Assembly: GCF_900312975.1 (NCBI RefSeq) | Contig: NZ_LT990039.1 | Span: forward strand, 1,612,001 to 1,676,000 | Source of the DNA: Massilistercora timonensis | GTDB lineage: Bacteria > Bacillota > Clostridia > Lachnospirales > Lachnospiraceae | Direction: 5' to 3' | DNA: 64,000 bases | Shown here: one piece after another, positions 33,123 to 41,761 of the stretch | Layout of the letters: each line of letters starts with the position of its first letter | Position numbering within the stretch: the stretch's first letter is position 1 | Notes under the pieces: model-generated | Seen by the model: only the letters and a program-made list of their open reading frames with translations | What the model was told of the DNA's origin: nothing | The model's database searches: none | Translations under genes and position numbers: made by a program

Positions 33123-34892
33123 TTACGATCCTACTACGTATTCCCGCAGCAGATCGAAGGGCGCAGGCCCTACCTCCAGCACGGCTTTGTGGAACTTTTC
33201 CTGGCTAAAGTCATCGCCCCACCGGCGGATGGCTTCTTTCTTTAATTCCAGGAATTCTACATATCCGATATAGTATTTCAGATAGTTGGCCGGATCCCCC
33301 AGGATCAGCTGATAGATTTCTTCGATCACATCGGTCTCGGTGATGCCGTAGCTGTGGAAGAAGGCGATGGTGTCCAAAAGGCTCCAGCCGTCGTAGTGGA
33401 TCCCCATATCGGCCAAAGCGTAGAGCCCCAGCAGGATGGAGGCGTTTTTCTGCATCAGAGTGGCCAGGTCATGGTCCATAGGCGCGTAATAATAACTCAT
33501 CATCTCAGTATACGTGGCCCAGCCCTCAGTATAACCGCCAAAATCCAGAAGGCTGCGGATGGGGTCTGGATCCTGCCCGGCGAAATAGGTGGTCTGGTAA
33601 AGGTGCCCGGGATAGCCTTCATGAGCCAGAGTGGTGAAGAGGGAAATGTCATCGCCAAGATGGCCGGAATTGATGTAGATCACATTTTCCCCGGGATTGT
33701 CGATGGCCGGGATCAGGTAGAAGGCAGGGCTTAAGTATTCCTGCATGGATTCCTGCACGTACTTGATCTGGGTATCTGCCTGGGGCGGGTCGGGGAATTC
33801 GCCCTTTATCTTTTCTTTCAGGTAAGCCAGGATGGAGGCGGGATTGGTGTCGGAAAGCATTTCCCCCTGAGGTTTGAAGAGATCGGAGGAAATGCTGCCA
33901 TCCCCGGAGCCGGAGTAAGCCTCCAGCGCTTCCTGAAGGTCCAGAAGATCCTGGGCCAGCTGCTGCCGGGTCAGGGCCTGAAGCTCCGGAACCGACCGGT
34001 CCGAGCCGGTCTCCACAGCAGCCAGGATCTCATAGTAGTTTTCTCCTTCAGGAAAATGGCACAGACCGCCGGAATTTTTCCCGGTATCCCGCAGGGCCAG
34101 GATGCCGTCCATCAGATCCTGATAGGCGGGAAAGATGGAGCGTTCCACGGCGGCCGCATTTTCCCGGCAGTAGGCTTCCAGGTCTTCCTGGGAGAGGGAA
34201 AGCGCCTTTAGCCGTTCCCGGAAGGAGGAATACAGGTAGTTCTTCTCTTCCAGTTCCAGGAATGTCCGGCATTCTTCCACCACGGCGTCGGCGCTTTGGG
34301 CAGACATGAAGAGTCCCTCCCGGGAGCGGGCCTCTTCGAACTCCAGGATGGACTGGAAATAGACTGGCACCTGATCCAGAAGTTTTAAGTATGTCTCCAC
34401 GTCGTCCCGGTTTGAGAACCGGTATTCCGACAAAAGCACCGGAAGCTGGGCCTGGGTGCCGGTAAGAGGCGAGAGGGGTTCTTCGTAGAGGGCATAGGCG
34501 GATTCCCGGAGGGAATTGGAAAGAGAATGTTCCAGGAGATCGTAGGTCAGCCGGTTTTCGCCGGAGAGTTTTTTCCGGTCGTGCCGATGCAGCAGAGCCA
34601 GGGCATTTTCCGCGGCGGCGCTTATTTCTTTCGGGTCCGTGCTGACCTGCCCCAGGGAAATGGGAGCGTCATGGATCCCGTAAGCGGCCGGATCCTGGAG
34701 GGTGAAATGGAGGGAGATGGTGTTGCCGGCCACCTCCCGGCGAAACAAGGCTTCGGCGTAGTCTTCAAACCGCCGGTCGGGGTTTCTTCCGAGGAAAAAT
34801 GTAAGGCAGGCGGCGGACAGGAGAAGAGAAAAAAAGACAGCCCCAAGAAGAAGAGTGCGTTTCTGAAATTTGATTTTCAATGGATGGATCAT
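33123..34892 (-). CDS. DUF885 family metallopeptidase-like lipoprotein or anchored protein
   Basis: A 589-residue protein with a hydrophobic N-terminal segment (about 12-32, LLLGAVFFSLLLSAACLTFFLG), so it is exported and anchored or lipid-modified (SAAC resembles a lipobox). The family zinc motif is TTLAHEGYPGHLYQ (HExxPGH), with the downstream E in GYTEGWATYTEMMSYYY. DUF885 members are helical gluzincin-like peptidases with few known substrates. The start MIHPLKIKF at 34892 follows CAGGAAGTCCT; an upstream ATG at 34970 lacks a ribosome site and would bury the signal segment. Confidence 0.85.
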   Translation of the reverse strand: MIHPLKIKFQKRTLLLGAVFFSLLLSAACLTFFLGRNPDRRFEDYAEALFRREVAGNTISLHFTLQDPAAYGIHDAPISLGQVSTDPKEISAAAENALALLHRHDRKKLSGENRLTYDLLEHSLSNSLRESAYALYEEPLSPLTGTQAQLPVLLSEYRFSNRDDVETYLKLLDQVPVYFQSILEFEEARSREGLFMSAQSADAVVEECRTFLELEEKNYLYSSFRERLKALSLSQEDLEAYCRENAAAVERSIFPAYQDLMDGILALRDTGKNSGGLCHFPEGENYYEILAAVETGSDRSVPELQALTRQQLAQDLLDLQEALEAYSGSGDGSISSDLFKPQGEMLSDTNPASILAYLKEKIKGEFPDPPQADTQIKYVQESMQEYLSPAFYLIPAIDNPGENVIYINSGHLGDDISLFTTLAHEGYPGHLYQTTYFAGQDPDPIRSLLDFGGYTEGWATYTEMMSYYYAPMDHDLATLMQKNASILLGLYALADMGIHYDGWSLLDTIAFFHSYGITETDVIEEIYQLILGDPANYLKYYIGYVEFLELKKEAIRRWGDDFSQEKFHKAVLEVGPAPFDLLREYVVGS

Positions 34893-34963
34893 AGGACTTC
34901 CTGGTTTTTTTCTATTTATATGCAGGCAGGGAGGCGGCAATGCGGTAGATTTGCCAGTTTTCC

Positions 34964-34993
34964 TTGACACGCCCCGCCGGATTATGCTACGAT
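34964..34993 (+). promoter_or_regulatory. metG sigma-A promoter
   Basis: TTGACA (34964-34969), an 18-base spacer and TACGAT (34988-34993). It starts the T-box leader and lies just upstream of the divergent DUF885 gene. Confidence 0.75.
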
Positions 34994-34999
34994 TTCTAA

Positions 35000-35325
35000 C
35001 ATCAGTGGATATGCAAACGCAATGACGGAAAGAGTACGCTATTTGGACATTTTACAGAGAATTCCCGAAGGCTTAAGGGCCGGATGCTGAGAGGGATGGA
35101 TGGAGACTGGCGGAAGATGGCTCCCGAGCGGCGCACCGAACAGGAACGATGGATTCCTGCCAGGCTGCGATGGGTCCGCCCTTTACAGCGGCCAGGGTGA
35201 GAAAAGCCTGCAAGGCGGGATCACCTGACGAGGCCTGTGCCGTGAGGCGCAGGTGAAAAGAAGTGGTAACACGGGGACTCCCCGTCTTCTCTGATCATTC
35301 CGGGCGGAAGGATCGGAGATTTTTT
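35000..35325 (+). promoter_or_regulatory. T-box leader of metG (methionine)
   Basis: A tRNA-Met-sensing leader. The specifier is ATG at 35117-35119 in GGAAGATGGCTCCCGAG, matching the context of the ileS specifier (GAAG-codon-xCTxCCGAG). The antiterminator bulge AAGTGGTAACACGG (35261-35274) contains TGGT for the tRNA ACCA end. The terminator is TCTCTGATCATTCC (35288-35301) against GGAAGGATCGGAGA (35306-35319), then six T. The leader fills the gene-free stretch before metG. Confidence 0.87.
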
Positions 35326-35349
35326 ATTTTCAAGGAGGAGAATCAGCAA

Positions 35350-37263
35350 ATGGAAAAACCAAAGTATTATATCACAACGGCCATTGCCTACACGTCCGGC
35401 AAGCCCCACATCGGCAATACCTATGAGATCGTGCTGGCGGACGCCATCGCCCGGTATAAAAGAAGCAAGGGCTTTGACGTGTTCTTCCAGACCGGAACCG
35501 ACGAGCACGGCCAGAAGATCGAGCTGAAAGCGGAGGAAGCAGGCGTTACGCCAAAGGAATTCGTGGACAATGTGGCCGGGGAGATCAAGAAGATCTGGGA
35601 TCTGATGAACACTTCCTATGATAAATTCATCCGCACCACGGACGAAGACCATGAGCGCCAGGTGCAGAAGATCTTCAAGAAAATGTATGAGAAAGGCGAC
35701 ATTTACAAAGGGTATTATGAGGGCATGTACTGCACTCCCTGCGAGTCTTTCTTCACCGAGTCCCAGCTGGTGGACGGCAAATGTCCCGACTGCGGACGTC
35801 CGGTGCAGCCGGCCAGGGAGGAGGCCTATTTTTTCAAGATGAGCAAATATGCGGATCGGCTGATCGAGCATATTAACACCCATCCGGAATTCATCCAGCC
35901 CGTATCCCGGAAAAATGAGATGATGAACAACTTCCTGCTGCCGGGCCTGCAGGATCTGTGCGTGTCCCGGACCTCCTTCAAATGGGGGATCCCGGTGGAT
36001 TTCGATCCCGGCCACGTAGTCTACGTATGGCTGGATGCGCTGACCAACTACATCACCGGGATCGGCTACGACTGTGACGGAGAGAGCTCAGACCTGTTTA
36101 AGAAAAACTGGCCGGCGGATCTCCACTTGATCGGCAAAGACATCATCCGGTTCCACACCATTTACTGGCCCATCTTCCTGATGTCCCTGGATCTGCCCCT
36201 GCCCAAGCAGGTGTTCGGCCATCCCTGGCTTCTTCAGGGAGACGGCAAGATGAGCAAGTCCAAGGGAAATGTGCTGTATGCCGATGAGCTGGTAGATTTC
36301 TTCGGCGTGGACGCGGTGCGCTATTTCGTGCTTCATGAGATGCCTTTTGAAAATGACGGCGTGATCACCTGGGAACTGATGGTGGAGCGGATGAACTCCG
36401 ATCTGGCCAACACCCTGGGCAATCTGGTGAACCGGACCGTCTCCATGGCCAACAAATATTTTGGCGGCGTGGTGGCAGACAAAGGCGTAGCAGAGGAGGT
36501 GGACGCAGACCTTAAGGCGGTTGTGGAGAACACACCCAAGGCTGTGGACGCCCGGATGGACGATCTGCGGGTAGCGGACGCCATGACGGAGATCTTCAAT
36601 CTGTTCAAGCGCTGCAACAAATACATCGACGAGACCATGCCCTGGGCGCTGGCCAAGGACGAGGCAAAGAAAGACCGGCTGGAGACGGTGCTCAACAACC
36701 TGATCGAGAGCATCAAAGTAGGGGCAGAGCTTCTGGCGCCCTATATGCCGGAGACTGCAGAGAAGATCCTGGCACAGCTGGGGGACGGCAAAGTCACCGA
36801 GAAACCGGAGATCCTGTTCGCCAGACTGGATCTGGAGGAAGTGATGAAGAAAGTCGAAGAACTGCACCCGCCGGTAGAAGACGAGGCAGACAGTACGGCC
36901 GGGGACGATGCGGCAGTTATCGATCTGGAGCCCAAGCCGGAGATCACCTTCGAAGACTTTGGGAAAATGCAGTTCCAGGTAGGAGAGATCATCGCCTGCG
37001 AGGCGGTGCCCAAATCCAAGAAGCTTCTGTGTTCCCAGGTAAAAGTAGGAAGCCAGGTGAAGCAGATCGTGTCCGGGATCAAGGCTCATTACACCCCGGA
37101 AGAGATGGTAGGAAAGAAAGTCATGGTACTGACCAACTTAAAGCCTGCCAAGCTGGCCGGCGTGGTGTCAGAAGGAATGCTACTGTGCGCGGAAGACGCC
37201 GACGGCAATCTGGCACTTGTGACCCCGGAACGGGAAATGCCTGCCGGAGCGGAGATCTGTTAA
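35350..37263 (+). CDS. metG: Methionyl-tRNA synthetase with C-terminal tRNA-binding domain
   Basis: A 637-residue class I synthetase. The HIGH-type motif is GKPHIGNTYE, the zinc knuckle is YCTPCESFF...CPDCGRP, and KMSKSKGN is present near residue 300. The final 110 residues are an EMAP/Trbp111-type OB fold (FEDFGKMQFQVGEIIACEAVPKSKKLLCSQVKVG) for tRNA binding and dimerisation. The ATG at 35350 follows CAAGGAGGAGAATCAGCAA. It is expressed under a T-box. The stop codon merges with the first A residues of palindrome copy 9. Confidence 0.96.
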   Translation: MEKPKYYITTAIAYTSGKPHIGNTYEIVLADAIARYKRSKGFDVFFQTGTDEHGQKIELKAEEAGVTPKEFVDNVAGEIKKIWDLMNTSYDKFIRTTDEDHERQVQKIFKKMYEKGDIYKGYYEGMYCTPCESFFTESQLVDGKCPDCGRPVQPAREEAYFFKMSKYADRLIEHINTHPEFIQPVSRKNEMMNNFLLPGLQDLCVSRTSFKWGIPVDFDPGHVVYVWLDALTNYITGIGYDCDGESSDLFKKNWPADLHLIGKDIIRFHTIYWPIFLMSLDLPLPKQVFGHPWLLQGDGKMSKSKGNVLYADELVDFFGVDAVRYFVLHEMPFENDGVITWELMVERMNSDLANTLGNLVNRTVSMANKYFGGVVADKGVAEEVDADLKAVVENTPKAVDARMDDLRVADAMTEIFNLFKRCNKYIDETMPWALAKDEAKKDRLETVLNNLIESIKVGAELLAPYMPETAEKILAQLGDGKVTEKPEILFARLDLEEVMKKVEELHPPVEDEADSTAGDDAAVIDLEPKPEITFEDFGKMQFQVGEIIACEAVPKSKKLLCSQVKVGSQVKQIVSGIKAHYTPEEMVGKKVMVLTNLKPAKLAGVVSEGMLLCAEDADGNLALVTPEREMPAGAEIC

Positions 37264-37320
37264 AAAGGGACAGGGTATTTTTAATCTGGGACGTGGTATT
37301 TTTGAAAATACCACGTCCCC
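37263..37320. repeat. Dispersed palindrome, copy 9 (reverse) abutting metG
   Basis: AAAAGGGACAGGGTATTTTT, AATCTGGGACGTGG and an intact palindrome to CCACGTCCCC. Its first base is the last base of the metG stop codon. Confidence 0.9.
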
Positions 37321-37350
37321 AACTGAAAAATGAAAGGAGAATCATCAATC

Positions 37351-38337
37351 ATGGATAAGATCAGAATTGGAATTGTAGGATATGGAAATATCGGGAGAGG
37401 CGTGGAACTTGCTGTCGCCCGCAATCAGGATATGGAGCTGAAAGCCGTATTTACCCGGAGGGATCCGTCCACGGTCAAGATCCTGACAGAAGGCGCGGCA
37501 GTGAAGCATATGGATGAAATGCTGTCTATGAAGGACGAGATCGATGTAATGATGCTTTGCGGAGGTTCCGCTACAGACCTGCCGGTTATGGGACCGGAAA
37601 TCGTGAAGAATTTCAATACCATCGACAGCTTTGACACCCACGCGCGGATTCCGGAGTATTTTGCAAATGTGGATAAGGCGGCCAAAGAAGGCGGAAAAGT
37701 AGGGATCATTTCCGTGGGCTGGGATCCGGGAATGTTTTCCCTGAACCGGCTTTACGCAGAATCCATCCTGACCGAGGGAAGCACCTATACTTTCTGGGGA
37801 AAAGGTGTAAGTCAGGGACACTCTGACGCCATCCGCCGGGTAAAGGGCGTGAAGAACGGGATCCAGTACACGGTTCCTGTTGAGGCAGCAGTAGAGCAGG
37901 TGAGAAGTGGAAGCGAGCCGAAGCTCACCACCCGGGACAAGCATCTGCGGGAATGTTACGTGGTTCCGGAAGAAGGCGCTGATCTGGCAGAGATCGAGCA
38001 GGCCATCAAGACCATGCCCAACTATTTTGATGATTACGATACTACCGTAACCTTTATCACCGAGGAAGAACTGAAGAAAAACCACAGCAAAATGCCTCAC
38101 GGAGGATTTGTGATCCGCAGCGGCAAGACAGGCGTTGAGGGAAATAATCACATCATCGAATATTCCCTGAAGCTGGATTCCAATCCGGAATTTACCGCAA
38201 GCGTGCTGGCTTGCTATGCCAGAGCCGCATATCGTCTCGCGAAAGCCGGTGAAAGCGGCGCAAAGACCGTGTTCGATATCGCGCCGGCGCTGCTGTCTGT
38301 AAAGACGCCGGAAGAATTGCGGGCAGAACTGCTGTAG
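37351..38337 (+). CDS. ddh: meso-Diaminopimelate D-dehydrogenase
   Basis: A 328-residue NADPH-dependent enzyme making meso-diaminopimelate from tetrahydrodipicolinate and ammonia in one step, for cell-wall and lysine synthesis. The N-terminal Rossmann motif is RIGIVGYGNIGRGVE. FDTHARIPEYF, VGWDPGMFSLNRLY and WGKGVSQGHSDAIRRVKGVKNGIQYTVP are characteristic of the family. The start at 37351 follows AAAGGAGAATCATCAATC. It sits between metG and tatD, which in relatives are usually direct neighbours, and is bordered on both sides by repeats, so it may be an insertion into that cluster. Confidence 0.95.
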   Translation: MDKIRIGIVGYGNIGRGVELAVARNQDMELKAVFTRRDPSTVKILTEGAAVKHMDEMLSMKDEIDVMMLCGGSATDLPVMGPEIVKNFNTIDSFDTHARIPEYFANVDKAAKEGGKVGIISVGWDPGMFSLNRLYAESILTEGSTYTFWGKGVSQGHSDAIRRVKGVKNGIQYTVPVEAAVEQVRSGSEPKLTTRDKHLRECYVVPEEGADLAEIEQAIKTMPNYFDDYDTTVTFITEEELKKNHSKMPHGGFVIRSGKTGVEGNNHIIEYSLKLDSNPEFTASVLACYARAAYRLAKAGESGAKTVFDIAPALLSVKTPEELRAELL

Positions 38338-38346
38338 GATAAAGTC

Positions 38347-38434
38347 AAAAAGGTACACCCCAAAACGCATTTGGGTACAGGGCAGAAGTCAATTGAGGAC
38401 GTAGTAAAATGTAAAAAGGCTACGTCCTAAATTA
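38347..38434. repeat. Second repeat family, copy A (before tatD)
   Basis: AAAAAGGTACACCCC, AAAACGCATTTGGGTACAGGGC, a short linker, then the hairpin AGGACGTAG (38396-38404) / CTACGTCCT (38420-38428) with AAATT after it. The layout parallels the main palindrome family (GGGACAGGG block, then hairpin). Confidence 0.85.
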
Positions 38435-38447
38435 AATTGGAGGAACC

Positions 38448-39209
38448 ATGATTTTTGATACGCATGCGCACTATGACGATGAACAATTTGATACGGATCG
38501 GCGGGAATTGCTTCTTTCTATGGAGTCGGAAGGGGTTGGAACAATTGTCAATGTAAGTGCTTCTTATGATTCCTGCGAGAAAATTGCAGCTATGGCCCGG
38601 GAATACCCCTTTTTGTATGCTGCGGTAGGGATTCATCCGGACGAGGTGGGGGCTTTGAACGAAGATTCTTTTGCCCGGATGCGGGAACTGTTCCGGCAGG
38701 ATAAGGTGGTGGCTGTGGGCGAGATCGGCCTGGATTATTACTGGGACAAAGAAGCTCACAAGCAGCAGAAATACTGGTTTATCCGACAGCTGGAGCTGGC
38801 AAGGGAACTGAATCTTCCAGTGGTGATCCACAGCCGGGAAGCAGCGGCGGATACTATGGAGATCATGAAGAAATATGCCGTCGGGCTTGCCGGGGTGATT
38901 CACTGTTTTTCCTATTCCAGGGAACAGGCCAAAGAGTATGTAAAAATGGGTTTCTATGTCGGGATCGGAGGAGTTGTCACCTTTAAAAATGCCAGAAAAG
39001 TTAAAGAAGTGGTGGAAGCGATCCCCCTGGAATCCATTTTGCTGGAGACGGACTGCCCTTACCTGGCGCCAGTTCCCTATCGGGGAAAACGCAATGATTC
39101 CCGCTATATCCGGTATGTTGCGGAGGAAATTGCCCGGATCAAAAACATTTCCTATGAGGAAGTGGTGGATCAGACAGAGCAAAACGCCCGGAAAATGTAT
39201 CGCCTGTGA
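38448..39209 (+). CDS. tatD: TatD family metal-dependent hydrolase
   Basis: A 253-residue TIM-barrel deoxyribonuclease-type hydrolase. The metal ligands are visible: FDTHAHYDD (HxH), GEIGLDYYWD (Glu), VIHSREA (His), VIHCFSYS (His) and LETDCPYLAP (Asp). Members cut DNA from 3' ends or remove D-amino acids from tRNA (Dtd3 activity). Gene order metG-tatD-(rnmV)-rsmA is typical in Firmicutes; here ribonuclease M5 (rnmV) is absent between tatD and rsmA. The gene is flanked on both sides by near-identical copies of the second repeat family in the same orientation. Confidence 0.94.
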   Translation: MIFDTHAHYDDEQFDTDRRELLLSMESEGVGTIVNVSASYDSCEKIAAMAREYPFLYAAVGIHPDEVGALNEDSFARMRELFRQDKVVAVGEIGLDYYWDKEAHKQQKYWFIRQLELARELNLPVVIHSREAAADTMEIMKKYAVGLAGVIHCFSYSREQAKEYVKMGFYVGIGGVVTFKNARKVKEVVEAIPLESILLETDCPYLAPVPYRGKRNDSRYIRYVAEEIARIKNISYEEVVDQTEQNARKMYRL

Positions 39210-39211
39210 AT

Positions 39212-39318
39212 TTGGGTACACCCCAGATTGCAAAAAGGTACACCCCAAAATGCATTTGGGTACAGGGCAAAATGCAATTTAGGACGTAGTAAAATGTAAA
39301 AAGGCTACGTCCTAAATT
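39212..39318. repeat. Second repeat family, copy B (after tatD)
   Basis: TTGGGTACACCCCAGATTGC, then AAAAAGGTACACCCC, the ATGCATTTGGGTACAGGGC block and the hairpin AGGACGTAG / CTACGTCCT. It nearly matches copy A in the same orientation and has an extra TTGGGTACACCCC at its left end. It starts two bases after the tatD stop. Confidence 0.87.
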
Positions 39319-39423
39319 GTAACCATTCACACAATCTTAATAATTTTTCATTTTTTGTCTATTTCTTAAAAATCCATATTATTGTATAATAAGTATCACA
39401 ATATGACGGTACGGGGAGTGTCT

Positions 39424-40296
39424 ATGAGCAGGGAAAAACTGGGGAATCCGCAGAATACCATTGAGATTCTGCAGAAATATCATTTCACATTTCAGAAAAA
39501 GTTCGGACAGAATTTCTTGATTGATACCCATGTGCTGGACAAGATCATCCGGTCGGCAGAGATTACAAAAGAAGATATGGTCCTGGAGATCGGGCCGGGC
39601 ATCGGCACCATGACCCAGTATCTGGCGGAGGCCGCCGGGAAGGTGGTGGCGGTGGAGATTGACCGCAACCTGATCCCCATTCTCTCGGAGACGCTGAAGG
39701 ATTATGACAATGTCCGGATCATCAACGAGGACGTGCTGAAAGTGGACATCCGCAAACTTGCAGAGGAGGAAAATGGAGGGCGCCCCATCAAGGTGGTGGC
39801 CAACCTGCCTTACTATATCACCACGCCGATCATCATGGGGCTTTTTGAAAATCAGGTTCCGGTGGAGAGTATCACCGTGATGGTGCAAAAGGAAGTGGCC
39901 CAGCGGATGCAGACGGGACCGGGCAGCAAGGACTACGGTGCTTTGTCCCTGGCGGTGCAGTATTATGCCGATCCTTATATCGTGGCAAATGTTCCGCCCA
40001 ATTGTTTCATGCCCCGTCCCAAGGTTGGTTCTGCGGTGATCCGGCTGACCAGGCACGCGGTCCCGCCGGTGGACGTGGAGGATGAGAAGCTGATGTTCGC
40101 CGTCATCCGGGCGGCCTTCAATCAGCGGCGCAAAACCCTCTACAATGGGTTGAAAAATTCTGGAGAATTTGAAGAAGAGATCATCAGAGAAGCAATTGAA
40201 CAGCTTGGAAAAGGCGCGAATGTACGGGGAGAAGTCCTGACGCTGGAAGAGTTTGCCAGGCTGAGCAATCATATAAAAAACAGACAGAAAGGATGA
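39424..40296 (+). CDS. rsmA: 16S rRNA dimethyladenosine transferase
   Basis: A 290-residue methyltransferase that dimethylates two adjacent adenines near the 3' end of 16S rRNA during ribosome assembly. The SAM site is LEIGPGIGTMTQYLAE, followed by VEIDRNL; the catalytic motif is NLPYYITTPI. The C-terminal helical domain is present (FNQRRKTLYNGL). The start at 39424 follows ACGGGGAGTGTCT; the ATGs at 39382 and 39403 lack a ribosome site. Loss of this activity gives kasugamycin resistance in other bacteria. The stop overlaps an out-of-place ATG, and citrate synthase follows after five bases. Confidence 0.95.
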   Translation: MSREKLGNPQNTIEILQKYHFTFQKKFGQNFLIDTHVLDKIIRSAEITKEDMVLEIGPGIGTMTQYLAEAAGKVVAVEIDRNLIPILSETLKDYDNVRIINEDVLKVDIRKLAEEENGGRPIKVVANLPYYITTPIIMGLFENQVPVESITVMVQKEVAQRMQTGPGSKDYGALSLAVQYYADPYIVANVPPNCFMPRPKVGSAVIRLTRHAVPPVDVEDEKLMFAVIRAAFNQRRKTLYNGLKNSGEFEEEIIREAIEQLGKGANVRGEVLTLEEFARLSNHIKNRQKG

Positions 40297-40301
40297 TGAC
40301 T

Positions 40302-41672
40302 ATGGGAAAAAGCGTAGAGACAGCATTGTTTGAGATCACGCCGGAGATCCAGCATTTCGCGGAGATCTGTGAGGAGAAAAATGCTATCGACAAGGAGCTG
40401 TATACAAAGTACGAGGTAAAAAGAGGTCTTCGAGATCTGAACGGAAAAGGCGTCCTGGCAGGACTTACCAACATTTCCGACGTGTGCGCCACCAAGATCG
40501 TGGACGGCAAGGAAGTTCCCTGCGCGGGCAACCTCTATTACCGGGGCTACAACATCAAGGATCTGGTGCAGGGCTTTCTGAAAGAGAAGCATTTTGGATT
40601 CGAGGAGATCTCCTATCTGCTGCTTTTTGGCGAGCTTCCGGACGAGAAGGAGCTGAAGCTCTTCCATGAGACCCTGGTGGAGCGGCGCACCCTGCCCCCC
40701 AATTTTGTGCGGGACATTATCATGAAGGCGCCCAGCCGGGACATGATGAACAGCATTTCCCGGTCCATCCTGAACCTGTATTCTTATGACGCCAAGGCGG
40801 ATGACACCACGATCCCCAACGTGCTGCGGCAGTGCCTGAACCTGATCAGCCAGTTCCCCATGCTGATGGTGTACGGCTATCATGCTTACAACTACCGGGT
40901 GGGAGAGGACCTGTTCATCTATGCTCCTTCACCGGAGCTGTCCACGGCGGAAAATATCCTGATGATGCTTCGGGAAGACCGGAAATATACCAAGCTGGAG
41001 GCCAAGATCCTGGACATGGCGCTGGTACTGCATATGGACCACGGCGGCGGAAATAACTCCACGTTCACCACCCACGTAGTCACCTCTTCAGGAACGGATA
41101 CATATTCCACCATGGCGGCGGCTATGGCTTCCCTGAAGGGACCTAAGCACGGCGGTGCCAACATCAAGGTGACCCAGATGTTTGAGGATATGAAGCAGCA
41201 GCTTTCCGACTGGGAGGATGAGGACGCTGTGCGGGCTTACCTCTGCGACCTGCTGGATAAGAAGGCGTTTGACAAGAAGGGTCTGATCTATGGAATGGGA
41301 CATGCGGTCTACTCTGTCTCCGACCCGAGAGCAGATATTTTCAAGAAATTTGTAAAACAGCTGGCAAAGGAGAAGGGCTATGAGAAAGAGTACGCCCTCT
41401 ACGAGCTGGTAGAGCATATGGCTCCGGAAGTGATCGGGGAGAAGCGCAAGATCTACAAAGGCGTCAATGCCAACGTGGACTTCTACAGCGGACTGGTGTA
41501 CAGCATGCTGAACCTGCCCAAGTCCCTGTATACGCCGATCTTCGCGGCGGCCCGTATCGTAGGATGGAGCGCCCACAGACTGGAAGAGCTGAAAAATGTA
41601 GACAAGATCATCCGTCCGGCCTACAAGGCCCTGGCGGACCACAGAGAGTACATTCCGCTGGAAGAGCGCTAA
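40302..41672 (+). CDS. Citrate synthase
   Basis: A 456-residue enzyme that condenses oxaloacetate and acetyl-CoA to citrate. Active-site segments are visible: LALHMDHGGGNNSTF (His), GPKHGGAN (His) and GMGHAVYSVSDPRA. The N-terminal part (about 45 residues) is longer than in GltA of E. coli and typical of clostridial forms. The start at 40302 is preferred because AAAGG lies nine bases upstream; the ATG at 40293 overlaps it. It overlaps the rsmA operon closely (five bases) and ends with a strong hairpin terminator. It probably supplies citrate for glutamate synthesis in an incomplete tricarboxylic acid pathway. Confidence 0.93.
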   Translation: MGKSVETALFEITPEIQHFAEICEEKNAIDKELYTKYEVKRGLRDLNGKGVLAGLTNISDVCATKIVDGKEVPCAGNLYYRGYNIKDLVQGFLKEKHFGFEEISYLLLFGELPDEKELKLFHETLVERRTLPPNFVRDIIMKAPSRDMMNSISRSILNLYSYDAKADDTTIPNVLRQCLNLISQFPMLMVYGYHAYNYRVGEDLFIYAPSPELSTAENILMMLREDRKYTKLEAKILDMALVLHMDHGGGNNSTFTTHVVTSSGTDTYSTMAAAMASLKGPKHGGANIKVTQMFEDMKQQLSDWEDEDAVRAYLCDLLDKKAFDKKGLIYGMGHAVYSVSDPRADIFKKFVKQLAKEKGYEKEYALYELVEHMAPEVIGEKRKIYKGVNANVDFYSGLVYSMLNLPKSLYTPIFAAARIVGWSAHRLEELKNVDKIIRPAYKALADHREYIPLEER

Positions 41673-41701
41673 GTTCAGAAGCGCACTTGTGGGAAGAAGA
41701 G

Positions 41702-41729
41702 AAAGGCGCCGTAGGAAACGGCGCCTTTT
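41702..41729 (+). terminator. Terminator of the citrate synthase gene
   Basis: AAAGGCGCCGT pairs with ACGGCGCCTTT around an AGGAA loop, ending in TTTT. It closes the rsmA-citrate synthase unit. Confidence 0.85.
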
Positions 41730-41761
41730 ACCACTAAATGGATCAACGAGGAGGGAGCAAT

